In this document: positions 1-9,725 of the stretch, one piece after another
How the letters are laid out: each line of letters starts with the position of its first letter
Numbering within the stretch: the stretch's first letter is position 1
NCBI GenBank assembly: GCA_934045075.1
Contig: OW203725.1
Span: 23,475,714 to 23,539,713 of the forward strand
From: Yponomeuta sedellus
Lineage: Eukaryota > Arthropoda > Insecta > Lepidoptera > Yponomeutidae
Direction: 5' to 3'
Length of the DNA: 64,000 nt
The notes under the pieces: model-generated
Databases searched by the model: none
What the model was told of the DNA's origin: nothing
The model's input: only the letters and a program-made list of their open reading frames with translations
Made by a program: the position numbers and the translations under genes

Positions 1-427
1 CGTCCTTCGGCGCCGGCTTGAACGTGCACTCCGCGTGCGGCGAAGGGACCCTCGCCTCCTCAACTAAGTCGATCACAGGTGACGCCGGGCTGACGGGAGA
101 CGCCGGCGGCGGACTGTTCATCTGGCTTGCGACATATTTCACATACGAGTACGACTGGTCGCGGTTCATTTTGAATTTTAACGTCTTCAGGATGTTCAGG
201 TCCTTGGGGGGCGGCAGCAGGGGCTCGGGGCTGCAGGTGCCGTCTTTGTGCGCCCGCATGATGACCGAGGGTCGCGACTCGGGCGGGGGTGTGGTGAGGA
301 GAAGGCGGGCTAGTTCGCAGCGGGCGCGCTTGCTGCATTCTTCTTCACCCTCGGAGTCGGAAGGTTGAGGGGTCACGAGACCCGCCGGTGGGTGCGCGCG
401 CTTCACGGCGACTTTCTTCAACACGAC
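1..427 (-). CDS. cbt: cabut-like Kruppel-like factor (KLF10/11 type), exon 2, partial
   Basis: Reading the minus strand from 427 to 1 gives 142 uninterrupted codons in the phase set by exon 1, starting VVLKKVAVKRAH directly after a CCCCCAG acceptor (428-434). The segment has an acidic stretch SDSEGEEE, a basic KRAR patch, a leucine/proline motif LARLLLTTPPP and Pro/Ser-rich tracts (PPPASPVSPASP), as expected for the regulatory N-terminal half of a TIEG/KLF10-11 factor. The three C-terminal C2H2 zinc fingers must lie beyond the window edge and are not seen. Family knowledge: Cabut is a nuclear zinc-finger repressor/activator induced by JNK, ecdysone and sugar sensing. GC content is far above the flanks, consistent with coding. 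Frames on the plus strand (18-368) and another minus frame (60-338) are shadows. Identification rests on the exon 1 peptide plus this sequence; another KLF is the main alternative. Confidence 0.83.
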
Positions 428-667
428 CTGGGGGACAAAGACGGTTGCACATGAGCGAGCGGGTCGGTGGCACGCGCGCTTCGCGTGATCGGGCCGTGCT
501 TGCCGAGTGGCCGCACTTTCGATTGCGAAGTCGACGCTTTAACTTTTTTCTACTTCAATTTATAACAGGGGAAACTCTAGTATTAGCAGTAGCATACTGT
601 GACTCAAGAGTTTTTTTTGTGGAGGAAAATGTTTGCGCAAAAAAAAAACAAAACAAACGGCACTCAC
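428..667 (-). other. cabut intron 1 (240 bp, GT-AG, phase 0)
   Basis: Donor GTGAGTGCC at 667-659, acceptor TTTGTCCCCCAG ending at 428 (minus strand). The interior has poly-T and poly-A runs typical of insect introns, and stops in all coding frames. A 240-bp intron is compact compared with the surrounding repeat-rich DNA and carries no recognisable transposon. Confidence 0.8.
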
Positions 668-736
668 ATTGTTGTCGTGCAGCGGCGGCGTCGACGGTGG
701 CGAGAGGGGCTCGCAGACTTCCATTAAACTAGACAT
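668..736 (-). CDS. cbt: cabut-like factor, exon 1 (start codon and 23 codons)
   Basis: The minus-strand ATG at 736-734 opens 23 codons: MSSLMEVCEPL then SPPSTPPLHDNN, ending at 668 just before a consensus GTGAGT donor (667-662). The peptide resembles the Drosophila Cabut N-terminus as I recall it (a short acidic/hydrophobic start, then a PSPPATPPLHENN-like run). The ATG at 736 has A at -3 and is preferred; an in-frame ATG at 724 has T at -3. A frame that continues past the donor reads into intron T-tracts and stops, so splicing in phase 0 to 427 is the coherent model. 5' UTR presumably runs from 737 towards about 800-900. Confidence 0.83.
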
Positions 737-915
737 CTTCAACTTTTAAACATAAAACTTCAGGCAAAACTTTCCTTTTAATTCAAAAAACTTCTCTATA
801 CTTGGACAGCGTTTTAGGCGCTGGCACCCGTGCAATTCGCTCGACGTCGGACCGAGGAATAAACCGCTTCGCGTGCGTCCGCAGGCCGAGGTGCGTTTGT
901 TTCGAAACCCGTCGG

Positions 916-951
916 CCAATGAGGTGCGGCGGCGCGGCCGGGCCGACCAAT
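916..951 (-). promoter_or_regulatory. paired CCAAT boxes (NF-Y type)
   Basis: CCAAT occurs at 916-920 and 947-951 on the plus strand, i.e. as inverted CCAAT (ATTGG) relative to the minus-strand gene, 31 bp apart, about three helical turns. Paired inverted CCAAT boxes are a known NF-Y promoter arrangement; function here is inferred. Confidence 0.5.
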
Positions 952-997
952 CAGGGAGGGGCTATCACGCAGCCGCGGCGTGCCCGCGCGTGCTCTT

Positions 998-1014
998 CAC
1001 GTGAACACCGAGTG
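998..1014. promoter_or_regulatory. E-box with ChoRE-like spacing
   Basis: CACGTG (998-1003), five bases, then CGAGTG (1009-1014). Carbohydrate response elements bound by Mondo/ChREBP-Mlx are two E-boxes spaced by 5 bp; the first half is perfect, the second matches 4 of 6. cbt is a reported Mondo-Mlx target in Drosophila, which makes the placement notable. Confidence 0.4.
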
Positions 1015-1030
1015 ACGCGCCGAGGTCGGG

Positions 1031-1065
1031 TGACGTCAGAATGGGGGCGCGCCGCCGTGACGTCG
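1031..1065. promoter_or_regulatory. CRE/ATF sites
   Basis: Palindromic TGACGTCA at 1031-1038 (full CRE) and TGACGTCG at 1058-1065 (one mismatch), 27 bp apart. They lie roughly 300 bp upstream of the cbt start codon and would suit CREB/ATF or ATF-2/Jun factors. Confidence 0.5.
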
Positions 1066-1105
1066 CAAGGTCGGCGTGCATCCAGTGAATGAATGACAGA
1101 TAGTA

Positions 1106-1639
1106 TTTCGTCTATTTACGCGGTGCGGGTGGCGATGTTAGGGTTGCGGTGCAGTTTGGGCGCGATGCGGTCTGGCAGTCAGTCGGTTGTCTGTCGGCGC
1201 ACAGGTCGCGGGTTCGGCTCTCGAAGGAGGTCCTTGCTTAATACTATACTACGTACGACTTGCCTTATTCTGCTTGTTTTTCCTTATTTGTGGCGTTCTT
1301 TTTTTGTTAGGTATTTAGGTAGAGTGCGTTTCACATTATAGTTCCTTTCAAGAAATTCTTATCACCATGTAGTAGGGACTATATTTGCTGAATCCAAAGG
1401 TCTTATTTCGTGAAACGCACTCTAGGTCTATGCTTGATGATAGCACAGCGTAGTAGTCGTCTAGTAGCGACGTATATATAATATTTGCGCTAGTAAGTTA
1501 AGTGGTCACTCAGGTGCTGTAGTGACAGAGAAATGTTTGATGACGGAGTAAGCTTGCCCAGCCTTTATACCATCCGCTCAGGATAGGTAGTAGATTTAAT
1601 CGCAAGGAGAGACAATGTATGTTAGTACGCAGCCATCTT
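1106..1639. other. intergenic, nothing recognised
   Basis: AT-rich single-copy-looking sequence upstream of the cbt promoter. The phrase GTTTCACATTATAG / CGTGAAACGCACTC near 1328 and 1410 forms a weak inverted pair (GAGTGCGTTTCAC at 1322-1334 with GTGAAACGCACTC at 1411-1423), possibly a small degraded MITE. No gene is supported. Confidence 0.4.
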
Positions 1640-2000
1640 CATTTAGGGTATTCTCACGATGTTTTCCTTCACATTTACTGCAAATGTACGCAGCTTACTA
1701 TCAGTTCGTACGCAAATTATCTGTAATCTACTTTAAACAGCTGTGAGTAGTTTTTTTGGATGCACTTCGGCCAACTGACAGCTGTGCGCAGTAGATTAAC
1801 AGATGTTTTGCGTACGAGAAACCTTGGGTTACGTACTTTTGTTAATTTGAAGGTAAATAGTAAGGGTTAACCACATCTGGTTGAGATTACACTTTTGTAA
1901 TTGGAAAACAATGTGATTGCAACATGTCGGGATTTGAACCCACAACCTTCCGATTGAGAAGCCGCTGATCTACCGCTCCGCTACTACCGCTTTGTCTACT
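1640..2000 (-). repeat. SINE-D, tRNA-headed, with conserved tail
   Basis: On the minus strand a tRNA-like head (about 1993-1920) has an A-box-like GCGGAGCGGTAGATC and a B-box GGTTGTGGGTTCAAATCC, followed further on by the tail motif GTGAAGGAAAACATCGTGAG (about 1675-1655). The same head-tail pair is intact at 44240-44505, which defines this family. Confidence 0.6.
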
Positions 2001-2204
2001 TGTATTTTACATTGAAATCGTACCGCCCCGCCCCGATGTAACTAGGATCCCTTCCAAGGTAACTCGAGGCTTGAGAAACATACGTTCACCTCCCACTGAA
2101 CAGCGCCATAGAACGGTGAAGGAAGCTTCAAGAGAATTCGAGATGAACTGACACGTAATATAGCAGGGCGCTATACAGTGTGAACTATACAGGGTGAGTA
2201 TATT

Positions 2205-2440
2205 ATTTTTAATGCACTAACCCGTGCTAAGGACAATTTTAAAAACCTATTTAGAGGCTAACATTCCAACCACGCTGTACGTAATACAGAGAATATTATA
2301 AAGAGGTTCGTTATTTCACTGATGCCGGTGAGTCGCCCATTACCTCAGTTGGAAAGAGCGCTGGCACGGATAGCCAGAAGTCGCGGGTTCGAATCCAGGC
2401 ATGGGTGGAATTTTTAGCCTATAAATAGGTTTTTAAAATT
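2205..2440 (+). repeat. SINE-A copy with inverted tail at its 5' side
   Basis: SINE-A is defined by a tRNA-like core with A-box TTAGCTCAGTTGG, a 5-bp anticodon-like stem CTGGC/GCCAG around loop ACGGATA (position 33 is C, not U, so a pseudo-tRNA), B-box GGTTCGAATCC and the tail AGCCTCTAAATAGG. In this copy the tail also appears inverted at 2205-2262 (AATGCACTAACCCGTGCTAA), so the unit is bounded by an inverted repeat. Confidence 0.75.
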
Positions 2441-2468
2441 ACGGCTTCCATTAAAAAGGATATAATCA

Positions 2469-2680
2469 TGTGGGTACAGCGATATCATTCCGATGTAAAA
2501 CCTAACTGCAAAGTGGGTACTCGGGGCCGCAAGTGATGCAAATTACTTCAGCCAGATGTGGCTACCTGTACGTAATACAGAGAGTATTGTAAAGAGGTTC
2601 GAAATTTCACTGATGCCGGTATTTGGTTCGAGTCACGGCATGGGTGGATTTTTTTAGCCTCTTAATAGGTTTTTATAATT
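2469..2680 (+). repeat. SINE-A copy with deleted tRNA core
   Basis: Carries the SINE-A leader (AACCTAACTGCAAAG, GTAATACAGAGAGTATTG) and tail but lacks most of the tRNA-like body: GATGCCGG jumps directly to GGTTCGAGTCACGGC. Head-to-tail behind the preceding copy. Confidence 0.7.
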
Positions 2681-2742
2681 CCTTTCTCAATTCTAGTCAC
2701 TACATCCTCTTTCAGTCCACAGCGTTCAACTTTTATTTACTA

Positions 2743-2905
2743 CTAGCTGACCCAGCGAACTTCGTACCGCCTAGCAGTTGATTTCCTCTCCGTAAGAACC
2801 ATCCTCTTAGGTCAAGGAATTTTCTGAAAAAAGAATTAGCGAAATCGGTTCAGCTGCTCTCGAGATTTCCGTTTACCAACACATTCAGCGAATTTTATAT
2901 TATAG
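2743..2905 (-). mobile_element. Helitron-like fragment, family H1
   Basis: Begins CTAGCTGACCCAGCGAACTT and ends in a TATATTATAGA-type terminus; read on the minus strand this is 5'-TC(T)ATAATATAAA ... CTAG-3', the end structure of Helitrons. Contains the hallmark TCGGTTCAGCTGCTCTCGAG. Other copies: 13017, 14346, 24441. Confidence 0.5.
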
Positions 2906-3227
2906 AAAATAAATGGAGTAAACATCGAAGTGGATGCAGACGTAGGACCGGGGCCTAGGGTCTAATACTTACAATACGTAGTTTTAACGATAATACGCAG
3001 TTTTTCAATAGAATGCTAAAAACACGACAATGGTTGTTATTTGCCTCAATTTGGTAGTCTACAAAGCAATCGCGCGACTTAAATAGGCATCTCAAGCCAA
3101 AAAGATCGAATTAAAAAAGAGCGTCGATTTAAATAGCACGGCAATGCAATGCGATTGGTTACCAGACTGCCGTTAGTGTGAATGAAACGACCATTACCGG
3201 ACTAGACTTTATTAAGCAACTATGCAT

Positions 3228-3345
3228 TTTAGAGATTCAGCCGTGGGAAGCTTGGAAAACCACGAGGGAGGCCTATGTCCTGCAGTGGGCGTCAAATGGC
3301 TGGTGATGAAGGTATATAATGATGATGATGAAACTTCGAAATCGC
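3228..3345 (+). mobile_element. RTE-type LINE 3' end
   Basis: GGAGGCCTATGTCCTGCAGT followed by a short linker and (GATGAT)n is the typical 3' terminus of lepidopteran RTE elements and their derivatives. Only about 110 bp remains; no coding capacity. Confidence 0.6.
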
Positions 3346-3564
3346 GGAAATCACATTTCTAACTAACTAACCATGTCCTATGTGAATAAACTTAGTAATA
3401 ACTATGGTAATAATACTGGAAAATATACAAATACTTCTTATCAAGTTATCGTAATCCACTGCGACGTTCTCTTTATTAGATTAGATACCCATAATCCTTA
3501 GCAAATCCCTTTACAGCAGAATTTTACATTTGAAGAGACCACTGCCATGACTTTTGTTTGCGGT

Positions 3565-3905
3565 TTTATGACGACGTTCGTCTCACTGCGGGGCACAAGC
3601 CTTCTCTCAGAGAGAAATTATATGATGACAATGCAGGGCAGGGTCACGTTGCAGGGCACAGGCCTTCTCGAACTGAGAGTAGGGGCTTAATCATCACGCG
3701 TGCCCACCGCGGATTGGCAATTTAGCGCAGAATGAACAGTATGTAAATATCTCCGACACTCAGGTTGTTTTCCTTAACAGGTTTCTTTTTGAGAGAGAGG
3801 TTATGGACTCAATTACCATAATTTGGCAATTTCAAGCGCTGAGGTATGGGAACACCTCTGACACTCAGGTTTCCTCACGATGTTTTCCTTTCACTGGTTT
3901 CTTCT
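3565..3905 (-). repeat. SINE-D tail, rearranged/duplicated
   Basis: Motifs of the SINE-D/RTE tail occur in partial duplicate: GGGGCACAAGCCTTCTCTCA and GCAGGGCACAGGCCTTCTC, CCGCGGATTGGCAATTT, then CAATTTCAAGCGCTGAGGTA and CCTCACGATGTTTTCCTTTC. Order suggests two overlapping insertions of the same family. Confidence 0.55.
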
Positions 3906-4029
3906 TGACAGATTTCAAGTGCTGAGGTATATGAACACCTCAGGAACGTCGAATTGATGACAATATGTCTTCCTGAATGGTATAACAAAGTCCGCTTCAT
4001 TCGAACAATATATTTCAATTTATTACGAA

Positions 4030-4362
4030 TCGCTCGTAGCCCCTTGATGTTATCTTGAACGATTACGAAGATAGGCAACATAGGGCGCGTTCGGTGCGTG
4101 GATGGGTGACCGTCTATGACTAACGCTAGTAGCATCGTGCTTCGCAAGGCACGTTAAGTAGTTGGTACCGGCTGTCATGTAATGGCAGTCGTTAAGTCAC
4201 GTCAGAGGCCTTAGGGGGATTGAAAACTTCTCACAGTAAGACCACTAGTCTTACAAGCCTCCATCTATCCGGACTTGGCCCCCGTGGTGTTGTATGGCCA
4301 TACCTTCCTTATGGAAGAGACCCGTGCCCCTCGCTGGGTACATAATGGATTGATGATGATGA
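4030..4362 (+). repeat. 5S-SINE, older subfamily
   Basis: First copy of the window's commonest repeat. The head reads GCTCGTAGCCCC ... AACATAGGGCGCG ... GGATGGGTGACCGTC, matching the universal 5S rRNA internal promoter region (AAGCAACATCGGGCGCGG ... GATGGGTGACCG). The body includes ATGGCAGTCGTTAAG and GACTTGGCCCCCGTGGTG; the 3' end is CATAATGGATTGATGATGAT. A 5S-derived, LINE-mobilised SINE (SINE3-like) is inferred. Confidence 0.75.
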
Positions 4363-4692
4363 TATTACGAATGTATTTTTTGAGTCGAATGTTTTTAAGC
4401 AATATATTCGAAAATAGGGGATTTACTCGAGGGACCGTTGCATGGACCTTCGCTCTGGGGCATCCCTGAGACAAAGTATTTCCCTCGCTGTGCAGTGCGT
4501 ACGCGGTCTGTTTTATGGGGACTTTTGGTGTGGGTGTGGCTGTGACTCGGAGCGATTTCTTTGGTTAGGTTTTAGTACTACTATTACGTGTCATCAATGT
4601 ACCTACCTAACTTTACGAAGACGCTAGCCTCGAGACAAACCAGCAATAGTTTAACGAAACAGTACACGAAGAAATGTGTGTTTTATAATATA
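4363..4692. other. no gene recognised
   Basis: Unassigned 330 bp between two SINEs, with short chance frames on both strands. No splice-flanked or conserved-looking coding segment seen. Confidence 0.35.
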
Positions 4693-4900
4693 ACATTATA
4701 AATAACATAACAAAACATTTAGATACAGGCACATACATTGCTTCTGGCCCCAAACTAGGATACCCTGTGTCGTGGGAACCAGAAACAATGACATCAAAAA
4801 CATGTAAACATCCAAGAGCTGGGGTTTTTTTTTCTCCCCCGGCGGGGTTCGACCCTGGGACCTCTTACATGGTAGGCAGATGCACTACCGCTACCGTCAA
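4693..4900 (-). repeat. SINE-B, tRNA-headed
   Basis: Minus strand: tRNA-like head (A-box near GCGGTAGTGCATCTGCC, B-box GGGTCGAACCCCGCC) then a T-rich linker, CATGTTTTTGATGTCATTG and the conserved GGGTATCCTAGTTTGGGG. Other copies at 8650, 10999, 45000, 59738. Confidence 0.65.
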
Positions 4901-4904
4901 TAAA

Positions 4905-5690
4905 TATAAGTAAAATTTTACAGGGGAAAAACTAATATTAATCAATTAATTTTTAGTTTTGTTTTGACATCATACTCGTATTACATTTTTGTAATAATTT
5001 TGACTTTGATAAACTCCGCGTCTGAGGTGTATTTTTTGTTTGCATCTTGTTGTGTTTTAACATTTGTATTGTTTGTGAATAGCGAAGTGTGATCAAGAAT
5101 GGTCATTACTGTACAAAGACCAGCAATTAAAACAACAACAAGGTTGCTGGATTTTGAGCAAAGTCGGACTTATTCCGTGATAATATGCACAAACAATCGG
5201 ACCTCCAAATGTATGCAGATTATGAAATGACTAAGTTTGGAATATTTGGGTCCATTTCCTCTCAAAAATGATCTAGATTTTAAAATGGACCTAGTTTAAC
5301 TCGTATCGTTTATTAAGTCGCAGTTGTAAGATATTTTTTATAAAACCATTTTGATTGATTGATATGTTCCTTCAGGAATTCTATTACCTTATAAGTCAGA
5401 CACTGTGGTGAAAAGACCTCTCAATCAGCCGCTTTACAGTAGAGCATCAACACCTGCGGTGAATGGCCTTGTCGATGATGACACACACAACTGTGTTCAA
5501 TGTCCGGTTTCTTCGTCACGCCTCGACTGCGTGGAGCCACTATTTATCTACGTGTATCATTTAAACGAAGACGGTCAGCATAAAATCCCGGATACGGTCA
5601 GCAATTTTCATTAGAATTTTTCATTTGGCAATATGGGTCTTGGTAAGGGTTCGTGAGAGTGGGCCTTTGGGGGAAAAAGGCCTACCCAGC
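4905..5690. other. intergenic, nothing recognised
   Basis: AT-rich sequence without an identifiable repeat or exon. The 69-codon plus frame at 5405-5614 has no splice context or recognisable motif and is treated as chance. Confidence 0.35.
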
Positions 5691-5699
5691 AAAGTCTTG

Positions 5700-5800
5700 T
5701 TGGGTTTTACCAAGGTTCACTGGAAGAGAATGCTTCTTGCATTAAGCACGCCCTGGTACATTTACTCATGTAATCAGTACAATGAAGAATTGAATTAAGT
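5700..5800 (+). mobile_element. CR1/L2-like LINE 3' tail fragment
   Basis: GGAAGAGAATGCTTCTTGCA and CATTTACTCATG are shared with 11725-11785, where they precede an (AAGAT)n tail. Interpreted as a LINE 3' UTR remnant. Confidence 0.4.
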
Positions 5801-5834
5801 AAGTCTTTCAATAATCGGTTATCCGCATTAAATA

Positions 5835-6235
5835 CAAGATTGAGCAGAAAATCATTCAAATTGATCATTTCAAAATTATTTATTGGTCAGCAGAAGGTAA
5901 GAAATTGATCGGCTGAAATTTTGTATATAGGTCAGTGGAAAATTGTAAATTTATCAGCAAAAAAAAATTATATTGAAACAAAATGTGTATTATGTATTAC
6001 AGTGGAAAATTCTAAATGAATCAGCAAAAAACTCCTAATTGATCAGCAGAAAATTCCAACCAATCAGCGATAAGTTCCGATTTGATCAGCAGTACAATAA
6101 AATTTGTTCAGCCAAAAACTCCAATCGCTTAGCAGAAAAATTCAAATTGATCAGAGGAAAATTGTGTATTGAACAGTGAAAAATTCCAAATTAAATAGAA
6201 ATCTCCAAATTGATCAACTTCCAAATTAAATTAGT
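5835..6235 (+). repeat. degenerate about 22-bp minisatellite
   Basis: A loosely periodic array of TTGATCAGCAGAAAATTCCA-like units, for example at 5838, 6038, 6075 and 6150, strongly diverged (GATCAGCAG, AATCAGCAA, GGTCAGTGG). No perfect neighbouring units remain, so it is old. Confidence 0.55.
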
Positions 6236-6281
6236 TTATTTGATGACCACGTTTGATTTATTTTCTGGACACAATGTTCGA

Positions 6282-6535
6282 CATCAACCCTTGTATGTTC
6301 CCACTCCTGAGGTACGGGTCCCTTCCTGCGTCGTAGGAAGGTTAGGCCATACTCCACCACGGGGGCCAAGTCCGGGTTGGTGGAGGATTGTAAGACAGTG
6401 GCGGGCCTTACAGTCAGAAGTTATCAAACCGCCCATAAGGCCTCAGACGTGGCTTGACGACTGTCATTACATGACAACTGGCACCAACGGATTAACGTGC
6501 TTTGTGAGGCACCGAAGCGCTCAGTAAAATGCCAC
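6282..6535 (-). repeat. 5S-SINE, truncated at the 5S head
   Basis: Minus copy: 3' end at left (ATCAACCCTTGTATG), body GGCCATACTCCACCACGGGG, AGTTATCAAACCGCCC, ending near AAAATGCCAC before the 5S-like head is reached. Confidence 0.75.
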
Positions 6536-6639
6536 ATAGGTACGCGACCTCCGGCATCACACATGTTACCACTAGACCAATGAGACAGTCAGTGAGTTTT
6601 TTGCTGATTTTGGTTGCTGATCAAAAATATATCTTAAAT

Positions 6640-7182
6640 TATGTAAACGGTGCCTTGCACTCCATTGTGTGCAGCCGAAACATCTCCAAAAGAGCTAGAT
6701 TGGCTATTCATAATGGCGTGCTGGTCCCAACACTTATGTATGGCAGCGAGACTTGGGTGTGGCAAAAGAAGCAAGAAAGTAGAATTAATGCAGTAGAAAT
6801 GAGGTCCTTGAGGAGTATATGTAGTGTTACTTTGAATGACAGGATACGCATTAGTCTGATCAGAAAACGTTGTGGACTGAAAGAGGTTGTAGCGACTAGA
6901 ATTGAGAAAGGTATGTTGCGTTGGTTTGGACATGTGGAGAGGATGAAGGAAGAAAGATTGTCGAAACAAATATATATTGCGAATGTGAGTGGAAGGGCTG
7001 GTAAGGGACGTCCCAGGGAGGCAAACATGGACCAATTAGGGGATGTATTATCAAAGGAAAAGATAAAAAGTGCGTGCATGCAACGACTTATGAACGTTGA
7101 TGAAGCGAAGGTGATCTGTCAGGATCGTGGCAAGTCGCAGTCCCTGGTAGAGACCAGGGACTGCCACTTGCCACGATCCTGA
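6640..7182 (+). pseudogene. LINE reverse-transcriptase ORF C-terminal fragment
   Basis: About 180 codons with the motifs SETWVWQKKQ, EMRSLRSIC, KGMLRWFGHVERM, GRPREANMDQLGD and DEAKVICQDRGK. This C-terminal block is widespread in lepidopteran non-LTR elements. The RT catalytic YADD region and endonuclease are absent, so it is a 5'-truncated dead copy. Preceding codons back to 6529 are 5S-SINE derived. Related scraps: 26355 and 56455. Confidence 0.75.
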
Positions 7183-7185
7183 CAG
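7116..7185. repeat. 32-bp inverted repeat at LINE 3' end
   Basis: CTGTCAGGATCGTGGCAAGT continues to 7147 and is repeated inverted at 7154-7185, with one mismatch and a 6-bp loop. The right arm is an inverted copy of the LINE end (compare 56480-56515), a twin-priming-like signature. Confidence 0.75.
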
Positions 7186-7782
7186 GGAGGAGTAGGCAGA
7201 GGCCTACCCCTCTGGGATTAGTACTGCCGATAAATTCAAATACGTTTTTATGGCTAACTGGTCCGTATTGTAACTGAGTAGAGACACCTTCGTTTCTCTT
7301 TATGCGTTGTATTTAGACGATTCTAGATTTACGTAGTGTATTGTAGAAGATTTCCTTATAAGCGTCGTGTAATAATATACAATAGCTCTGTTTGTGTATC
7401 ATAAAAATTGCCTAAGTATGATACAGATGGTGAAGAAAAAAATCCTTAAATGTTATATTCCGTGACAGGTACAGTTTTGGAAGTGGCACGTAGACGTAGC
7501 ATTAATTATCTATCTATACAAGGTGTATTAAAATCTCATTCCGTGTCAATACAAATAAATTTTAATAGATGGTACCTGGTACCTGCAACAGCGAGAGGAA
7601 TATCGTGAAAAAATCAGATTCTCTGTAACATTGAATTGTGCATTATTTTCAAATTCGTAAAAGTATATCTGGAAAAACTAGATTTTTGATTATGATCTGT
7701 AAATAAAACCGGGTCTCCTATTCGTTTTCCAACCTCACGACACCGCATTAAAAAATAGTTTGTTTATGGTTTTTTTATATAC
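7186..7782. other. no gene recognised
   Basis: AT-rich unassigned DNA after the LINE remnant; the CCTACCCCTCTGGGA phrase at about 7202 is the last LINE-related motif. Confidence 0.35.
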
Positions 7783-7870
7783 TTTTTAATGCACTAACCC
7801 GTGCTAAGGACAATTTTAAAAACCTATTTAGAGGCTAAAAATTCCACCCATGCCGGGACTCGAACCCTGT
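7783..7870 (-). repeat. SINE-A fragment (tail and B-box)
   Basis: AATGCACTAACCCGTGCTAA, CCTATTTAGAGGCTAAAAA and CATGCCGGGACTCGAACCC, then the copy stops. Minus orientation, 5' truncated. Confidence 0.7.
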
Positions 7871-8404
7871 AGTGGTGTCTCATCGAATGTCTCAGCAAAG
7901 AGCGTGACGGAATAATAGCATTAAAATAATTCAGAAACCAACCTATAATAAATTAATTAAGTATTACATAGCATGCTGGGTATCATGCTCGTCTTTTTTG
8001 TAAGACTTTATACAAAACAGTCGGTTTTCAAACGATAAAAACAACTTTGTTTATTTCCTTTACTTCCTGGAGCGAAGGAAATGTTTTGCGCGTGGAATTG
8101 AAATGTTACGTACGATATTTAGAAAGAGGCACACCCACTGCTTTGCTACTGAACATTTCGACGTCAAAGTGAGCCAAGCAAAGAAACTGTACATAATTCT
8201 GCCATTACGGTATAAATCGTTGCGTTAAAAAAACACGTTTCTTGTTTTTTTTTGTTCGCGTGCGGCGACCGAATGCAGCCATGTTGTGAAAGTAAAGCCT
8301 CGTTTACTATACATTTTGTATTGCTGCCTGGTGTGATAGGCCGGAGGAGAGTGATGGGAAAACCGGAACTAATTTACTAAAAATAATTTCACCCGCTTCG
8401 CTGT

Positions 8405-8530
8405 CTTCTTCTTTAAGCTATACTAGTCCACTGGTGGACATAGCCCTCCCCTAATAAGAGCCATATCGCCCTGTCTTCAGCTTGCCGCATCAAGCATCTG
8501 CCGGCTTCGCTATCACCATCACTTCGATGA
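8405..8530 (-). mobile_element. RTE LINE 3' end in left palindrome arm
   Basis: CTATACTAGTCCACTGGTGG at left, then the C-terminal codons for RCLMRQAEDRAIWLLLGE on the minus strand: the end of an RTE-type ORF2. Mirrored at 11325-11450. Confidence 0.65.
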
Positions 8531-8649
8531 GGATTTAGGTACATTAATGTAGTTGAATTTTTCTTACTATTTGTAGTAACGACTGTGTATGTGTTTGCTC
8601 TGCAAAAATTTAAAAATTCAAGTTTTCGACCTTGCCGTGCGTCACCACC

Positions 8650-8856
8650 TTGAACTAACCTAACATAACGTTTACATACAAGCACATACATTGCTTCTGA
8701 CCCCACACTAGGATACCCTGTGTCGTGGGAACCAGAAACAGCGACGTCGAAAACATGTAAACAGCCCAGACCTGGGGTTTTTTTTCGGCCGGGGTTCGAA
8801 CCCGAAACCCCTCGCATGGTAGGCAGATGCGTTACCGCTGCGCCACAGAAGTCGTC
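8650..8856 (-). repeat. SINE-B in left palindrome arm
   Basis: Minus head GTGGCGCAGCGGTAACGCAT with B-box GGGTTCGAACCCCGGCC (near 8790-8850), linker and body GGGTATCCTAGTGTGGGG. The best preserved SINE-B of the window; it recurs as 10999-11205 (+). Confidence 0.75.
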
Positions 8857-9481
8857 GAAGTAAATGTAGTAATAATTTGCGTTCATTTAAAAATCTATTA
8901 AAATAAATAGCGCTACGTGTTGTCACATTAAGATCCTGCACAACAGAGTTTCAAGAAAATCTACAGCTGGATTTCTTATACGATGGATTTTAAAACACTT
9001 GTTTACACTGTAAAATACTAATACACTTCAAACAAATACACCAGGTAGCTATGAGAAATTTGCGAGAATACTCTCCGGATCGAAGAACATTCTTAGTCAA
9101 TAAACGTACGTGGAGAATATTCCCAGAAATCGCCCATAATTAGCCTCGCAAGCGGCAAAATAAACCGCGTGTGAACACCCAACTTCATAGCCCGCTTCCA
9201 CTGCAGTGGGTGTGACGAATACCTGTGCGTCTTGCTGTGCGTTGCGTGAGACAAAAGAGGTGAGTCACCGTTTCACACAACATAACAAAAAATAGGGGTC
9301 ACCAATGGTGGCTAGGTCTACGCTAGCCTGGAAACGTGTTGGGGGCCTGCCTTGGCTTTGTTCGCGGAAAATACCGCGTGGGCAATGTTGAACTTGTTTT
9401 GTAAGGCACTGAGTGGGACGGTGAGTAATATTCGCGAGATACAGTGACAAAATAACAATGAAGTGACCACTTGTTCTTTTT

Positions 9482-9725
9482 AATCGGCCTCGGTGGCACA
9501 GCGGTTTGGCACGCTGACTGTAAAACCGAAGGTCTCGGGTTCGATCCCGGCCGAGTCAAACTAGGAAACGAACTTTTCTAGTTTGTCTCGGGTCTTGGTT
9601 GTTATCTATGTATTTATTGTATTAAATCTACCGTCGAGTTAGCACCTATAACACAAGTCATTTAGTTGTACTTTGTATAGGGCTAACGAGATCTGTGTAA
9701 TATGTCCACTAATATTTATTTATTA
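9482..9725 (+). repeat. SINE-C, full copy, left arm
   Basis: tRNA-like head CGGCCTCGGTGGCACAGCGG, B-box GGGTTCGATCCCGGCC, then body GTCTCGGGTCTTGGTTG and GGGCTAACGAGATCTGTGT, ending in ATATTTATTTATT. Mirrored at 10130-10374 (-). Confidence 0.75.

Larger units (their letters stand above)
737..1105 (-). promoter_or_regulatory. CpG-rich promoter and 5' UTR of cabut-like gene
   Basis: Immediately upstream of the cbt start (minus orientation) is a 5' UTR-like AT-rich stretch (740-800) followed by a GC/CpG-dense block (800-1080) with two CCAAT boxes, a CACGTG E-box and two CRE-type sites, listed separately. No clear TATA box was found; TSS most likely between 780 and 900 (inference). The GC content falls abruptly past 1110. 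Confidence 0.65.

Noticed and set aside
18..732. Plus-strand frames at 18-368 and 388-732 and minus frame 60-338
   Set aside because: Shadows of the GC-rich cbt exons and intron; the spliced minus-strand model explains splice sites and peptide.
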